Shown here: positions 16,563 to 25,070 of the stretch, piece after piece
Layout of the letters: each line of letters opens with the position of its first letter
How positions within the stretch are numbered: the stretch's first letter is position 1
NCBI RefSeq assembly: GCF_026184235.1
Contig: NZ_CP110806.1
Span: forward strand, 4,154,001-4,218,000
Reading direction: 5' to 3'
DNA from: Cellulomonas sp. S1-8
GTDB lineage: Bacteria; Actinomycetota; Actinomycetes; Actinomycetales; Cellulomonadaceae
Length of the DNA stretch: 64,000 bases
Notes under the pieces: model-generated
The model's input: only the letters and a program-made list of their open reading frames with translations
Database searches by the model: none
What the model was told of the DNA's origin: nothing
Program-made: the position numbers and the translations under genes

Positions 16563-17795
16563 GTGCACACCGCTGCAGACACACATCGACCAGCCCCCAG
16601 GGACGGCCGGTGGCCTCCGCTCACCTGGGAGGAGCGACCGTGGCGCTCCACCCTGCCGCCAGACCTGCTCTCCCAGTCCGCGCGCGACGTCGTCCGACAG
16701 CCGTACCGGGCAGCGGTGACACCCGTCGTCGCCGACCTCGACGTCCGTCTGCCGCGTGCGGCAGCTGCCGCCGCCGAGGACGCGTCTGCGGTGATCCGCG
16801 ACTTCGACGCCGACGCGGCCGGTGACGTCGCACCGTTCGCCGCCATCCTGCTGCGGTCCGAGTCCGCGTCCAGCTCCCAGATCGAGAACCTGACGTCCGG
16901 CGCGAAGCAGATCGCCCTCGCGGAGATCGGCGAGGAGTCCCGCCGCAACGCCGCGCAGATCGTCGGGAACGTGCGGGCGATGCAGGCGGCGATCGCACTG
17001 TCGCGGACGATCGACGGTGAGGCGATCCTGGCGATGCACCGGGCGCTGCTCGAGGACGCCGAGCCGCAGACGGCCGGCCGCTGGCGCACCGACCAGGTGT
17101 GGATCGGCGGCACGGGCTACTCGCCTCACGGTGCCGCGTTCGTCGCCCCGCACCCCGACCGCGTCCCCGCAGCGGTCGACGACCTGGTGGCCTTCGCCGA
17201 GCGCGACGACATCCCCCCGCTCGTGCACGCCGCCCTCACGCACGCGCAGTTCGAGACCATCCACCCCTTCCCCGACGGCAACGGCCGCACCGGGCGCGCC
17301 CTGATCCACGCCCTCCTGCGGCGTCGCGGCCTGACGAGGTCCGTCACCGTCCCCGTCTCCGCCGGCCTGCTCGTCGACACGTCCGCCTACTTCGACGCAC
17401 TCACCGCCTACCGGCAGGGCGAGCCGGCGGCGATCGTCCTCGAGCTCGCTCGCGCGACCCACGACGCCGTGGCGAACGGCCGCGTCCTCCTGGCGGACCT
17501 GCGAGCGGCGCGTGACGAGTGGCGGACGAGGATCAGAGCGAGATCGGACTCGTCCGCGTGGCCCCTGGTCGAGCTCGTGCTCCGTCAGCCGGTCCTCAAC
17601 ACCGCGACCGTCCAGCACGAGCTCGGCATCTCCCACACCAACGCGATGCGGGCGATCGAGCGGCTCGTGACGGCAGGCGCACTGGCGGAGGTCGGCGGGC
17701 GCCGCCGGTCGGTGCTGTGGCAGTCGACGCAGGTGCTCACCGCCCTGGACGGGTTCGCGGCCCGGGCGGGGCGGCGGGGGCTGGGGCAGCCATGA
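16563..17795 (+). CDS. Fic family AMPylating protein with C-terminal winged helix
   Basis: The 410-residue protein has a Fic_N-like N-terminal region (VRQPYRAAVTPVV), the catalytic Fic motif HPFPDGNGRTGR (from His234) and a C-terminal winged helix (NTATVQHELGISHTNAMRAIERL). An autoinhibitory motif of the (S/T)xxxE(G/N) type lies before the core: S104-SQI-E108-N109. Fic enzymes transfer AMP or another nucleotide to a protein hydroxyl. The DNA-binding tail and the inverted repeat upstream suggest autoregulation. A paralogue with the same layout lies at 34879-36081. Confidence 0.88.
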   Translation: MHTAADTHRPAPRDGRWPPLTWEERPWRSTLPPDLLSQSARDVVRQPYRAAVTPVVADLDVRLPRAAAAAAEDASAVIRDFDADAAGDVAPFAAILLRSESASSSQIENLTSGAKQIALAEIGEESRRNAAQIVGNVRAMQAAIALSRTIDGEAILAMHRALLEDAEPQTAGRWRTDQVWIGGTGYSPHGAAFVAPHPDRVPAAVDDLVAFAERDDIPPLVHAALTHAQFETIHPFPDGNGRTGRALIHALLRRRGLTRSVTVPVSAGLLVDTSAYFDALTAYRQGEPAAIVLELARATHDAVANGRVLLADLRAARDEWRTRIRARSDSSAWPLVELVLRQPVLNTATVQHELGISHTNAMRAIERLVTAGALAEVGGRRRSVLWQSTQVLTALDGFAARAGRRGLGQP

Positions 17796-17897
17796 GCTCG
17801 CTGCCCTCACGACGGCGGCGCGCACCTCGCACCTCGTCACCCGGCAAGTTTCTCCGGAGTATTGCGCGTCACCCTTGTAGTGCAGGGCAGTCCAAAA

Positions 17898-18383
17898 CTA
17901 GCGAGGAACCTCCCACGCCCACGCGTCCCGCATCCGGACCAGCGCCGCCTCCCCACCGACCTCCTCGACGTACCCGAGCGGCCCGACCACCACCAGCAGC
18001 CCCCGCGCCCGCGACAGCCCCGTCTAGGGCATCGTCCGCGCTCGCGCGACGTTTTCGCGGACTGCACCTGACCACCGGGTCGATCTCGTGCCGTCCCGCG
18101 CCTGACCCCTGCCACCACGTCCCGTAGGCGCGCGTGACGTGCCCGCCCTTGACCTCGACGGCCGCAACCCCCAGCCCCGGCCGGACGACGAGCAGGTCGA
18201 CCTCCCGCTCCGTCGCTCCGTCCTGCAACGCGGTGCCCGCCAGCAGGACCGCGTCGTCGGGGAGGTGGTCGCGCAGGCCTCCCACACGCGCTGCTCGGCG
18301 CCGTCGTCGTCGGGGAAGGCGGCGTGCTCGGGGTACGTGCGCGGCACGGGGGTGGCCTCGTCGGTGAGCGGTCCCCCTCGCAT
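17898..18383 (-). pseudogene. Broken NERD-domain/helicase gene
   Basis: From the ATG at 18383 one frame reads MRGGPLTDEATPVPRTYPEH and DDGAEQRVWEA, then a neighbouring frame continues with LPDDAVLLAGTALQDGATER, VDLLVVRPGLGVAAVEVKGG, i.e. the E...D...ExK core of a NERD nuclease-related domain. Further on, yet another frame gives LSRARGLLVVVGPLGYVEEV before the stop at 17898, which resembles the C-terminal VALSRAR/LVVVGD motif of superfamily I helicases. The pieces fit a NERD-helicase protein with at least two frame changes and a large internal deletion. The 100 bases between the Fic gene and this relic hold nothing I recognise. Confidence 0.6.
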
Positions 18384-18511
18384 CGACAGGTCGGGCGGGG
18401 GAATGAACCTCGGGGTGAGGTGCGGGGCATTCGCCGACGACGGTGCGGGCGGTTGTCCACAGATCGGGCCGCCCATCACCGCGCGATGCTGTGAACCGGT
18501 ACTTTCCCGAC

Positions 18512-19117
18512 ATGCCCACACGTGGATCGCGACGACGCTCACTCGCTGTGCCGGCAGTGATGCTGGCGCTGGGGATGGCGTTGGCGGGGTGCACGGACGG
18601 CGGGAACGCCAGTCCGACGACGACGCCGACGGCCACTGCTTCGCCAACACCGAGCCCGACGCCGTCGCCGACACCGGAGGCACCGGCGCTTCCGGAGCGG
18701 CCGACGGCGATGGCGACGCCGAGCGCCGATGGTGCCACCGCGGCAGCCGAGTACTTCCTGGGCGACCTCTACCCGTACACGTACGAGAGCACGAACCTCA
18801 CCGCATGGGACGAGCTATCCGCGGACACATGCGAGTTCTGCATATCGGTTCGGGATGACGTCGCGGAAATCGCCCGCACGGGCGCGAAGTCTCAGCAGGG
18901 CGAAGTCACGATCGATCAGTCGTTCGGAACCGAGGTGTCACCCCGAGAGTTCTACCGCGTCGAACTCCGCTTCACCCAGGGAGCATCCGTCCGCACAGAC
19001 CGCAATGGCGCGATCCTCGCCGAGAGCGAAAGGTCAGTGGTTGACGCGCTTGTCGTCATGACATGGGCGGAAGGCTGGCAGATCGATGCAGTGGATGTCT
19101 CGGCGGTCGCAGGATGA
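18512..19117 (+). CDS. DUF6318 family lipoprotein
   Basis: The 201-residue protein has a signal peptide with lipobox LALAGC|T... (MALGMALAGCTDGG), then a Ser/Thr/Pro linker (repeated SPTPSPTP) and a globular domain. The domain starts with AAAEYFLGDLYPYTYESTN and has the pair CEFC, which matches DUF6318, a family seen next to PKD proteins in Micrococcales. It should be anchored to the outer face of the membrane. Its stop overlaps the next start (ATGA), so the pair is co-translated. A DnaA-box-like TTGTCCACA lies 50 bases upstream (18453-18461). Confidence 0.75.
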   Translation: MPTRGSRRRSLAVPAVMLALGMALAGCTDGGNASPTTTPTATASPTPSPTPSPTPEAPALPERPTAMATPSADGATAAAEYFLGDLYPYTYESTNLTAWDELSADTCEFCISVRDDVAEIARTGAKSQQGEVTIDQSFGTEVSPREFYRVELRFTQGASVRTDRNGAILAESERSVVDALVVMTWAEGWQIDAVDVSAVAG

Positions 19118-19989
19118 TGCCTCGAGCGCTCGTAGCGGTCGCGCTCGGCGTGCTGATCGCCGGCGCGGCGCCCCCGTCGGAGGGATTCATCCGACAGTCC
19201 GGTCTGTCCGGCCAGGCGGCCCATCTTGACGCCGCTCGCGGAGAAGACGAGCGACGTGATCATGAGAACCTCCGAGGGACACCGGCCTATGAGCTCAAGC
19301 AGTACCGCCGTGCACCACGCTGCAACGTCGCCGGGCCGGTTGCCACGACACCGCTGAACGGCCCGTGCCCCCCGGCCGACGGCGCTGTCGGAGTGAACAA
19401 CTGTGGCGAGGACGCCCCCCTCGACCCGCTGTGGATGCGCGAACGCGCCCAACACACCGACGCCTGGCCCGAGGGCAACTGGCGACTCGTCGACAACGGC
19501 GGCTGCGCCGCCGACATCCTCCCGGTCATGACCGAGGAAGACTTCCGCCGCCTGCCCCTGCCGGCACCGGTTCTGACGATGCAGCCCGACCGCGGCTGGG
19601 TCCTGATCAACATCGAGACCATCGTCTACACCGACCCCACCCCCGTCACCCTGCGCACCGACCTGCTCGGAATCGGGGTCACCGTCGAGGCCACCCCCAC
19701 CCGCTGGACCTACGACTTCGGCGACGGCCACGACCTGGTCACCCGCAACCCCGGCCAACCCCACCCCGACCACGACGTCTTCCACGAGTACGAGGCCCCG
19801 GGCACCACCACCATCACCCTGACCGCCGAATGGACCGGCCGCTACCAAATCGACGGCTCCCCCGCCTGGCGCGACATCAACGGCACCGCGATCACCACGG
19901 CCGCCACCGACCCCTTCACCATCGAAGAACGCACCAGCCGCCTCGTCTCCGGCCTGTGCACCGACCGGCCCAAGCCCCCCGACTGCTGA
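19114..19989 (+). CDS. Secreted PKD-domain protein
   Basis: The 291-residue product begins with a hydrophobic leader (ALVAVALGVLIAGAAPPSEG), so it is probably secreted. After a Cys-containing middle region, a PKD-like beta domain is visible near the end: TRWTYDFGDGHDLVTR, the WDFGDG motif, followed by HEYEAPGTTTITLTAEW. PKD domains act in protein or glycan contacts. The start overlaps the stop of the lipoprotein gene, so the two work together. ATG 19117 is an alternative start. The function of this pair is unknown to me. Confidence 0.7.
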   Translation: MMPRALVAVALGVLIAGAAPPSEGFIRQSGLSGQAAHLDAARGEDERRDHENLRGTPAYELKQYRRAPRCNVAGPVATTPLNGPCPPADGAVGVNNCGEDAPLDPLWMRERAQHTDAWPEGNWRLVDNGGCAADILPVMTEEDFRRLPLPAPVLTMQPDRGWVLINIETIVYTDPTPVTLRTDLLGIGVTVEATPTRWTYDFGDGHDLVTRNPGQPHPDHDVFHEYEAPGTTTITLTAEWTGRYQIDGSPAWRDINGTAITTAATDPFTIEERTSRLVSGLCTDRPKPPDC

Positions 19990-20017
19990 CGACCGACGAC
20001 ATCACGGGTGCGCGGCG

Positions 20018-20242
20018 TCAGTTGCTCGGAATGCGGATCGCGGAGCGCACCAGCGCGACGCCGGCGACGATGCCCATCACCACGACGGCGAGCACCGAGA
20101 CCGCCAGGGACACCGTCGGGTTGACGAGTGCGAGCACGAGCGCGGCCAGGCCGAGGGCAACGACGACCGCCCCCGCGCGACGCTGTCCGCGACGCGCGGC
20201 CATGAGGGCCCGGTCGAGCGCGGGACGCTCGTCCAGCCGCAA
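20018..20242 (-). CDS. Small two-helix membrane protein, perhaps frameshifted
   Basis: The frame encodes 74 residues with two hydrophobic helices (AGAVVVALGLAALVLALVN and LAVSVLAVVVMGIVAGVAL). Just upstream, in another frame, a further hydrophobic helix with its own ATG (20363; VTGLLLVLAVAVALVVTLIG) ends near 20250. The two may be one three-helix protein (20018-20363) split by an indel, or a short protein that starts at the ATG near 20242. No family is recognised. Confidence 0.4.
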   Translation of the reverse strand: MRLDERPALDRALMAARRGQRRAGAVVVALGLAALVLALVNPTVSLAVSVLAVVVMGIVAGVALVRSAIRIPSN

Positions 20243-20454
20243 GCACGCGCCTGCGCGGCGTCCGGCACAGGCGTTTGGGCAGGCCGTTGCCGATCAGCGT
20301 GACGACCAGAGCGACGGCCACCGCCAGGACCAACAGCAAGCCCGTTACGCCCGGGCAGGACATCCGCAGGCCGATTCCGACTTCGTGCGCGCGCCTCCAC
20401 ATACAGAGGGCATGCGGCTTCCCCTCGCTACACCCGGCCGTCTTGCTTGCTGGC

Positions 20455-20703
20455 ATGTCAAGCCTGACCACCGTGAGGATGCCTCGCGCTCTGCGCGACC
20501 GGCTTGCGATACGCGCCCGCGCCAACGACACCACGCTCGCCGGCACACTGGAGCAGCTACTGGACGCGACGGAGGAGCAAGAATTCTGGGCCGCGGTTCG
20601 CGTCAGCAACGCTCGGGTCGAGCACGTCCCCGGGGCCCCGGATGCGCTGCGCGACGGACTCGACAACGCGGACGACGACGCCCTCGGCGCGAACGGCTGG
20701 TGA
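20455..20703 (+). CDS. Ribbon-helix-helix antitoxin-like protein without a toxin
   Basis: The 82-residue protein starts MSSLTTVRMPRALRDRLAIR, a typical ribbon-helix-helix strand and first helix, followed by ARANDTTLAGTLEQLLDATE. The C-terminal half is acidic (DNADDDALGANGW) as in antitoxins that wrap a PIN toxin. No toxin gene follows: the next gene is convergent. It may be an orphan antitoxin or a stand-alone regulator. No ribosome binding site is obvious. Confidence 0.6.
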   Translation: MSSLTTVRMPRALRDRLAIRARANDTTLAGTLEQLLDATEEQEFWAAVRVSNARVEHVPGAPDALRDGLDNADDDALGANGW

Positions 20704-20740
20704 GGCGCGCGACATTCTGCCGTGCGCGCACTACTCAAGC

Positions 20741-20760
20741 GCCTGTTCGGCAGAACAGGC
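20741..20760. terminator. Hairpin between convergent genes
   Basis: A perfect 8-bp stem GCCTGTTC/GAACAGGC with a 4-base loop stands between the ribbon-helix-helix gene and the convergent DUF6507-like gene. No T-tract follows on either strand, so it would be a GC-type or bidirectional terminator. Confidence 0.5.
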
Positions 20761-20769
20761 TGCTCACAT

Positions 20770-21033
20770 CTACTGCATCGCCATGCCGGTGTCCGTCGTG
20801 ACCCACACCTCGACGCTCGATCGAGCGTCACGCGCCAGCTCGCTGGCTCCACCGGCCAGCGCCTGGTCCAGCACCGTCAGCACCAGCGACACGTTGCCCA
20901 GGGCGTCCTGAACGCGCCCTGAGCCCAGCACCTGCGCTGTCGCGACGCACTCGGCCCCCACCACAGTGGTCGATTCCGACGTCATCAACACGAAATCCTC
21001 GACAGCGGACCGGTCGACCTTTAGATCAGACAT
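20770..21033 (-). CDS. DUF6507-like small WXG100-type protein
   Basis: The 87-residue helical protein starts at 21033 behind a strong ribosome binding site (AAGGAGGA). Its make-up (MSDLKVDRSAVEDFVLMTSE..., two long helices, Ala/Val/Ser-rich) fits the small WXG100-like partners found with DUF6571 proteins and the DUF6507 family, although no WxG turn is present. It is the last gene of a minus-strand cassette with a lipoprotein and a 770-residue DUF6571 protein. A role in type VII-like secretion is possible from family and context. Confidence 0.5.
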   Translation of the reverse strand: MSDLKVDRSAVEDFVLMTSESTTVVGAECVATAQVLGSGRVQDALGNVSLVLTVLDQALAGGASELARDARSSVEVWVTTDTGMAMQ

Positions 21034-21055
21034 CGCCGACTCCTCCTTGCCACCA

Positions 21056-21766
21056 TCACGGCGCGTCCGACGGGCTCTGCTCAGGCACGAGAACGTCGTC
21101 GCTGTCGAGCGCCAACAGATCCTCCAGGCGGGGCGCCGGATCGAACAGTGCCCGCGCGATCGTGACACCTCCACAGGACTCGTCGGTCACCTCATCTCCC
21201 GAGGGCAGAGTGAACGCCTCCTGCGGACTCCCGACCCCGACGATGCGCCGATGGTCGTCGTCTCCCAGTTCGAGCTCGTAGACGTACGCCTGCGGCCAAC
21301 GTGCGGACTCTTCCTCAGCCGACTCTGGCGCCACGGCAAGCGGACCCACGCAGCCGACGACCTTGGCACTGCGCCCACCCGCGTTGACGTCGACAGCCAG
21401 AGGAGCGAACGGCTGCGGCCCGAGCACGACTTGCGCCGTGCCGTCTTCCAGCCATCCACGGGCGAGCTGCCCGAACCACCCCAGGTAGTACGAGCTCCAC
21501 GTGCTGGTCATCGAGCTGTCCGAGTAGTTCGCACTGTTGGCAGCTGCGGCATACGCCAGCTCACCGGCGCGCACGGCTCGGACCCATGGGTCGGCTTCGA
21601 TCTCCCCGCTGGGTGGCCCGGTGTCCCACACGATGTCCGGCGTCGGCACGGGCCGCGGGCCGCGGTCGGTGCACCCGCCGACCAGCAGCACGACGACGAG
21701 CGGCAAGGTCACGTTTCGCTGAGGGCGCTGGCTCCCCCGGACCCGGTGCTCCGCCGGTGACATCAC
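21056..21766 (-). CDS. Lipoprotein of the DUF6571 cassette
   Basis: The 236-residue protein has a signal peptide with lipobox LVGGC|TD and is otherwise soluble, with two further cysteines that may form a disulfide (VGCVGPLAV and ESCGGVTIAR). The family is not recognised. Its ATG overlaps the stop of the upstream DUF6571 gene, so the two are co-translated. The product should sit on the outer face of the membrane. The lipobox is preceded by 21 polar residues, so a start further in than the annotated ATG is possible. Confidence 0.65.
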   Translation of the reverse strand: MMSPAEHRVRGSQRPQRNVTLPLVVVLLVGGCTDRGPRPVPTPDIVWDTGPPSGEIEADPWVRAVRAGELAYAAAANSANYSDSSMTSTWSSYYLGWFGQLARGWLEDGTAQVVLGPQPFAPLAVDVNAGGRSAKVVGCVGPLAVAPESAEEESARWPQAYVYELELGDDDHRRIVGVGSPQEAFTLPSGDEVTDESCGGVTIARALFDPAPRLEDLLALDSDDVLVPEQSPSDAP

Positions 21767-24075
21767 CCTTGCTCCCTCACATGGTCCATAGCGTTCGCTC
21801 GCATCGCGTCAACCGTCAGGTTGTACCGGTGGACGTACTCGCGGGCAATGCGGTGGGCATCCGTCGACGAGGTATCCCCCGCGTGGACGCCCTCCTTGTC
21901 CCACGAACCGGCTTGCCTGAAGTCGTGGATCGACTGCTCGAAGAAGTCATCGAGAGACTCGACGCCCGCAGGGATGTTTGACCGCGTGGCCGACTCAGGC
22001 AGGGGCTGGTTGGTGAGCGCCGCCTCGGTCAACTGATGCAGCTGGTTCAAGGCCTGGTCCACACCGATCGAGGCCATCGGCCGCACCGGCGAGAGAGCGA
22101 CCCCGGCGTCGATTGCGTTCCGGGCAGCATCCAGGCGAGCCCGCGTCTCGGCGTCGCGCTCGAAGCGCTGAACCTCGGCCGCGGACACGGTGGCTCCATC
22201 GACAGCACCCCAGACGGTCGCCAGGCGATCAAGCACGGTTCCAGGCGAAGCCCTTCCGGCGTGCGCGGCTTCGAGTGCCTGTTCCTGGAAGGAGAGAACC
22301 GAGTCGCTGATGATCTCCCGGCCTGCCGACTCACTCACAGCGCTCCGAAGAACTGGGCCCACCCAATCATGCTGGAGGACCGCCGTCGCCACGTCGCCAT
22401 CGAGATAGGGCACGTCGACCTCCTCCCAGAGCGTCTTGGCCACGACGCCGCTCGGGACGCTGCTGGCGATCCCGACTTCGACGATCCCCGGGAACTGCGC
22501 ACTGATCGCGCGCGCAAGGTTCTCCGCACCGGCCGGCGAGACATGCCCTGGCCCGAGGGTGGGGTTCTGACTGAGTGCCTGGAAGACGAGGGTGTTGATA
22601 GCCGCAACCTGCTTGGCTTCGGCGCTCACGTCAGCGCACGGGCTTTGCACGTCGACCCAGAGCGCACCGAGCGCCGAGAACCCGTCGGAGGCGCTCACCG
22701 ACCAGTCCCTTTCCCCGAACCAGTGCCCGACTCGTGTGGTGCCGAACATGACACCCAACGTCGAACGCTGCTGATCGCCGCCCGTCAGCCAGTCTCGCGC
22801 TGCCTGCGGGTACGTCCCGAGCGTCGCCAGCACGTGCACCGCCGGATCGTGGACGGGGACGCCGGTGGTGATGTTCCCGTGGCTCGCCAACCCGTCACCG
22901 AGCGAGCCTGGCCCTTCCCGCCAGGCCCCGCCGAGCTCTCGTTCGACAGCGTCGAGCTGGTCAGCCATCGCGACGGTGAAGGACTCGCCCATGCGGGCAC
23001 CGGACGGGTCCGCGAACAGGTACCCGATCACGCTGAGGGCGCCCCTCGTCGACTTCGCCACGCTGACCATCTCGACGGCGAAGGCTTGCGCGGCGGCCGT
23101 CGTCCACGCCTTCGACGCGGTCGCGAGGCCCGATCGCACGGCGGCGGCCGAGTCGACGACGGCAAAGTTGCGCTGGCCTGCGCCTACCAGTCGCGCGTGC
23201 CCGAGGGCCACCAGCAAACGCGCGACGCCGGCTCCACCCACGGCTGCGAACACTGTGGACATCGCCTCGGCGTCGTCGTTCCACGCCTCGAGAAAGCCGG
23301 TCAGCAGGGCTGCCGCTGCCGCGTCGTGTGGGTCGTCCGCCACCGTCTCGACGGCATCGACGAACCATCCCGCCAACACCCGCCGCTGCTCCGCGGTCAC
23401 CGTGCCCGCCCCGGCCGCCGCCAACGCCTGCACAAGCGGCACGTCGACCACCGCGTCCACACCGGTCCCCGGCGCGTAAGCGGCCATCACGTCTACCCCC
23501 ACCAGCCGCGTCGCAGTGTCCCGGTCCAGGTCCTCCCGCTCATCGCAGCACACCGTGAACGCCCGCAACCCGGACGTAGCCTGCCCGACCGCGTCCCGCC
23601 ACACCCGCAGCTCAGCGGCAGCCTCCGGCACGGCCGCATGCGTCGGTGCGTCCATCCAGGACCACGGCACCACCGCCACACCACCAGCCAACGCAGCCGC
23701 CGCGTACCGCTCGCGGGCGGCCACCGCCCGGATCCGCGCCGTAGCGACCTCGTGCCGGGCGACCATCACCCGCCGCTCCAACGCCCGCAACGCCGCCGCA
23801 TACCCCGCCAGCACCTGCGCCACCTGCCGGCACCCACCCGCAGCGTCGTCCATCCCCGACGCCACCCGCACCGACCGCTCCCCTAGAGCCGACGCCCAGC
23901 TCCCGACCGACGCCCCGACCAGCGCGTCCCCGGCAGCCCGCACGCTCACAGCACGCGAGGTGAACCTCTCGGCGCGCGCCACGTACCCGGCCACGAGCCC
24001 GTCGACAGCCCCGACGTCACCCGCCTCCGGCAGGCGCTCCAGCACCCCGAGATCCACACGCACCCCCTGCGACAA
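21763..24075 (-). CDS. Large DUF6571 family protein, ESX/toxin-like architecture
   Basis: The 770-residue protein has an N-terminal alpha-helical, WXG100/LXG-like part (residues 1-150, rich in Ala, Val, Arg), which in many such proteins is the export domain of type VII secretion. The middle and C-terminal part matches DUF6571 (LLTGFLEAWNDDAEAMSTVF, FGERDWSVSASDGFSALG). No signal peptide or membrane helix is visible. It heads a three-gene cassette with a lipoprotein and a small helical partner. I do not see a toxin domain. Function is unknown. Confidence 0.65.
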   Translation of the reverse strand: MSQGVRVDLGVLERLPEAGDVGAVDGLVAGYVARAERFTSRAVSVRAAGDALVGASVGSWASALGERSVRVASGMDDAAGGCRQVAQVLAGYAAALRALERRVMVARHEVATARIRAVAARERYAAAALAGGVAVVPWSWMDAPTHAAVPEAAAELRVWRDAVGQATSGLRAFTVCCDEREDLDRDTATRLVGVDVMAAYAPGTGVDAVVDVPLVQALAAAGAGTVTAEQRRVLAGWFVDAVETVADDPHDAAAAALLTGFLEAWNDDAEAMSTVFAAVGGAGVARLLVALGHARLVGAGQRNFAVVDSAAAVRSGLATASKAWTTAAAQAFAVEMVSVAKSTRGALSVIGYLFADPSGARMGESFTVAMADQLDAVERELGGAWREGPGSLGDGLASHGNITTGVPVHDPAVHVLATLGTYPQAARDWLTGGDQQRSTLGVMFGTTRVGHWFGERDWSVSASDGFSALGALWVDVQSPCADVSAEAKQVAAINTLVFQALSQNPTLGPGHVSPAGAENLARAISAQFPGIVEVGIASSVPSGVVAKTLWEEVDVPYLDGDVATAVLQHDWVGPVLRSAVSESAGREIISDSVLSFQEQALEAAHAGRASPGTVLDRLATVWGAVDGATVSAAEVQRFERDAETRARLDAARNAIDAGVALSPVRPMASIGVDQALNQLHQLTEAALTNQPLPESATRSNIPAGVESLDDFFEQSIHDFRQAGSWDKEGVHAGDTSSTDAHRIAREYVHRYNLTVDAMRANAMDHVREQG

Positions 24076-24299
24076 CCGGACGAACAGGGCACACCGTACC
24101 GACCAGCACCGCCCGCCCGCTGGCGTCGTCCACAGGCCCGTCCAGGCCCCGACGCCAGCTCCCGGCGTCCTCCAGCCCGCGTCCCCACGCCCGCCATGAG
24201 AACGGACCTGCGCACACGAGCACGTGCAGGTACGTGCAGACCCACACCACCTCCGCCGACCTCGCGCGGTCGACTACACCCCTCGACGATCGGCCCGCG
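24076..24299. other. Gap without a supported gene
   Basis: This 224-base gap between the DUF6571 gene and vapC holds a DnaA-box-like TCGTCCACA (24126-24134) followed by GGCCC, and two copies of ACGTGCAG about 11 bases apart near 24225-24240. No convincing gene is present; the promoter of the DUF6571 cassette must lie here. Confidence 0.4.
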
Positions 24300-24692
24300 T
24301 CACGCCGGCGCGAGCACCGCGATCCCGTACGCGGACGCGGCCACTGCGAGCCGGTCGTCGTACGTCACCAGCCCCTCGAGGTCGTCGCCCAGCTCGAGCG
24401 CCGCCGCGACGTGGATCGCGTCGAGGGACCGCAGCGTGGTGGGCTCCAGGCGCCCGGCGACCTCGAACACGCGCGACGTGACGGACAGCAGCACCAGTGC
24501 GTCGAGCACGCGGTGGGCCTGCACGGCCGCGTGCGGCGCGGCGCGGCGGACGGCACGCATCAGCTCGGTCCGGACCAGGTCGCACGCGACCGGTGTCGAA
24601 CCGTGCGACCGCCACCATGTGCGCAGCGCGGCCGTCTCCGACTCCTCGACGACCAGCTTCACGAGCGCGGAGGTGTCCAGGTAGTGCGCCAC
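24300..24692 (-). CDS. vapC: VapC-type PIN-domain RNase toxin
   Basis: The 130-residue protein has all four acidic PIN positions: D in YLDTSALVKL, E in VRTELMRAV, D in RSLDAIHVAAAL and D in LVTYDDRLAVAA. It begins directly two bases after the antitoxin stop. VapC toxins cut tRNA or rRNA and stop translation until the VapB partner is restored. The length is normal and no residue is missing, so the toxin should be active. Confidence 0.88.
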   Translation of the reverse strand: MAHYLDTSALVKLVVEESETAALRTWWRSHGSTPVACDLVRTELMRAVRRAAPHAAVQAHRVLDALVLLSVTSRVFEVAGRLEPTTLRSLDAIHVAAALELGDDLEGLVTYDDRLAVAASAYGIAVLAPA

Positions 24693-24694
24693 CG

Positions 24695-24967
24695 TCAGCG
24701 CTCGTCGTCGCGCAGGTCGGCAAGCGTCTCGGAGAGCGACGGTTCACCGGGCTCCGGAGCCAGCGGGGTGGGCGCGTCTGCGAGGTCGGTGCGGGCGGGG
24801 CGAGCGGCACCGCTCTGGAGCAGGCGCGCCAGAGGCGACGTCGGCAGGGGCGACAGCTGCGCCGTCGGGCGGCCGCGATCTGTCACCGTCAACGTCTCCC
24901 CCGCGGCCACGCGGGCGACCACGGCGGAGGCGTTCTGCTTGAGCTCCCGGATCCCGATCATCGTCAT
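24695..24967 (-). CDS. vapB: Phd/YefM-type VapB antitoxin
   Basis: The 90-residue protein opens with the Phd/YefM fold, MTMIGIRELKQNASAVVARV followed by GETLTVTDRGRPTAQLSP, which binds DNA. The C-terminal half is disordered and acidic, as expected of a toxin-binding tail (GEPSLSETLADLRDDER). It is placed immediately before vapC. Start at the ATG at 24967; the second ATG two codons later is possible. A short inverted repeat lies just upstream. Confidence 0.85.
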   Translation of the reverse strand: MTMIGIRELKQNASAVVARVAAGETLTVTDRGRPTAQLSPLPTSPLARLLQSGAARPARTDLADAPTPLAPEPGEPSLSETLADLRDDER

Positions 24968-24970
24968 GTG

Positions 24971-24981
24971 CTACATGGTAG
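24971..24981. promoter_or_regulatory. Inverted repeat at the vapB promoter
   Basis: CTAC and GTAG flank a 3-base ATG core just upstream of the antitoxin start. On the minus strand this includes TACCAT, a fair -10 hexamer. Phd-type antitoxins usually bind such short palindromes; binding is not shown. Confidence 0.35.
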
Positions 24982-25070
24982 CTCTTGCGTCTTCGCCCGC
25001 ACCTCGCGGACACCGCTCTCGTAGGGCTGAGCGGCAGGGTGGACCGTGATCGGCGTCATGCCGCAGGACG

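Noticed and set aside
24196..24684. 162-codon plus-strand frame over vapC
   Set aside because: It is antisense to an intact PIN toxin and has Ser/Arg-rich shadow composition.
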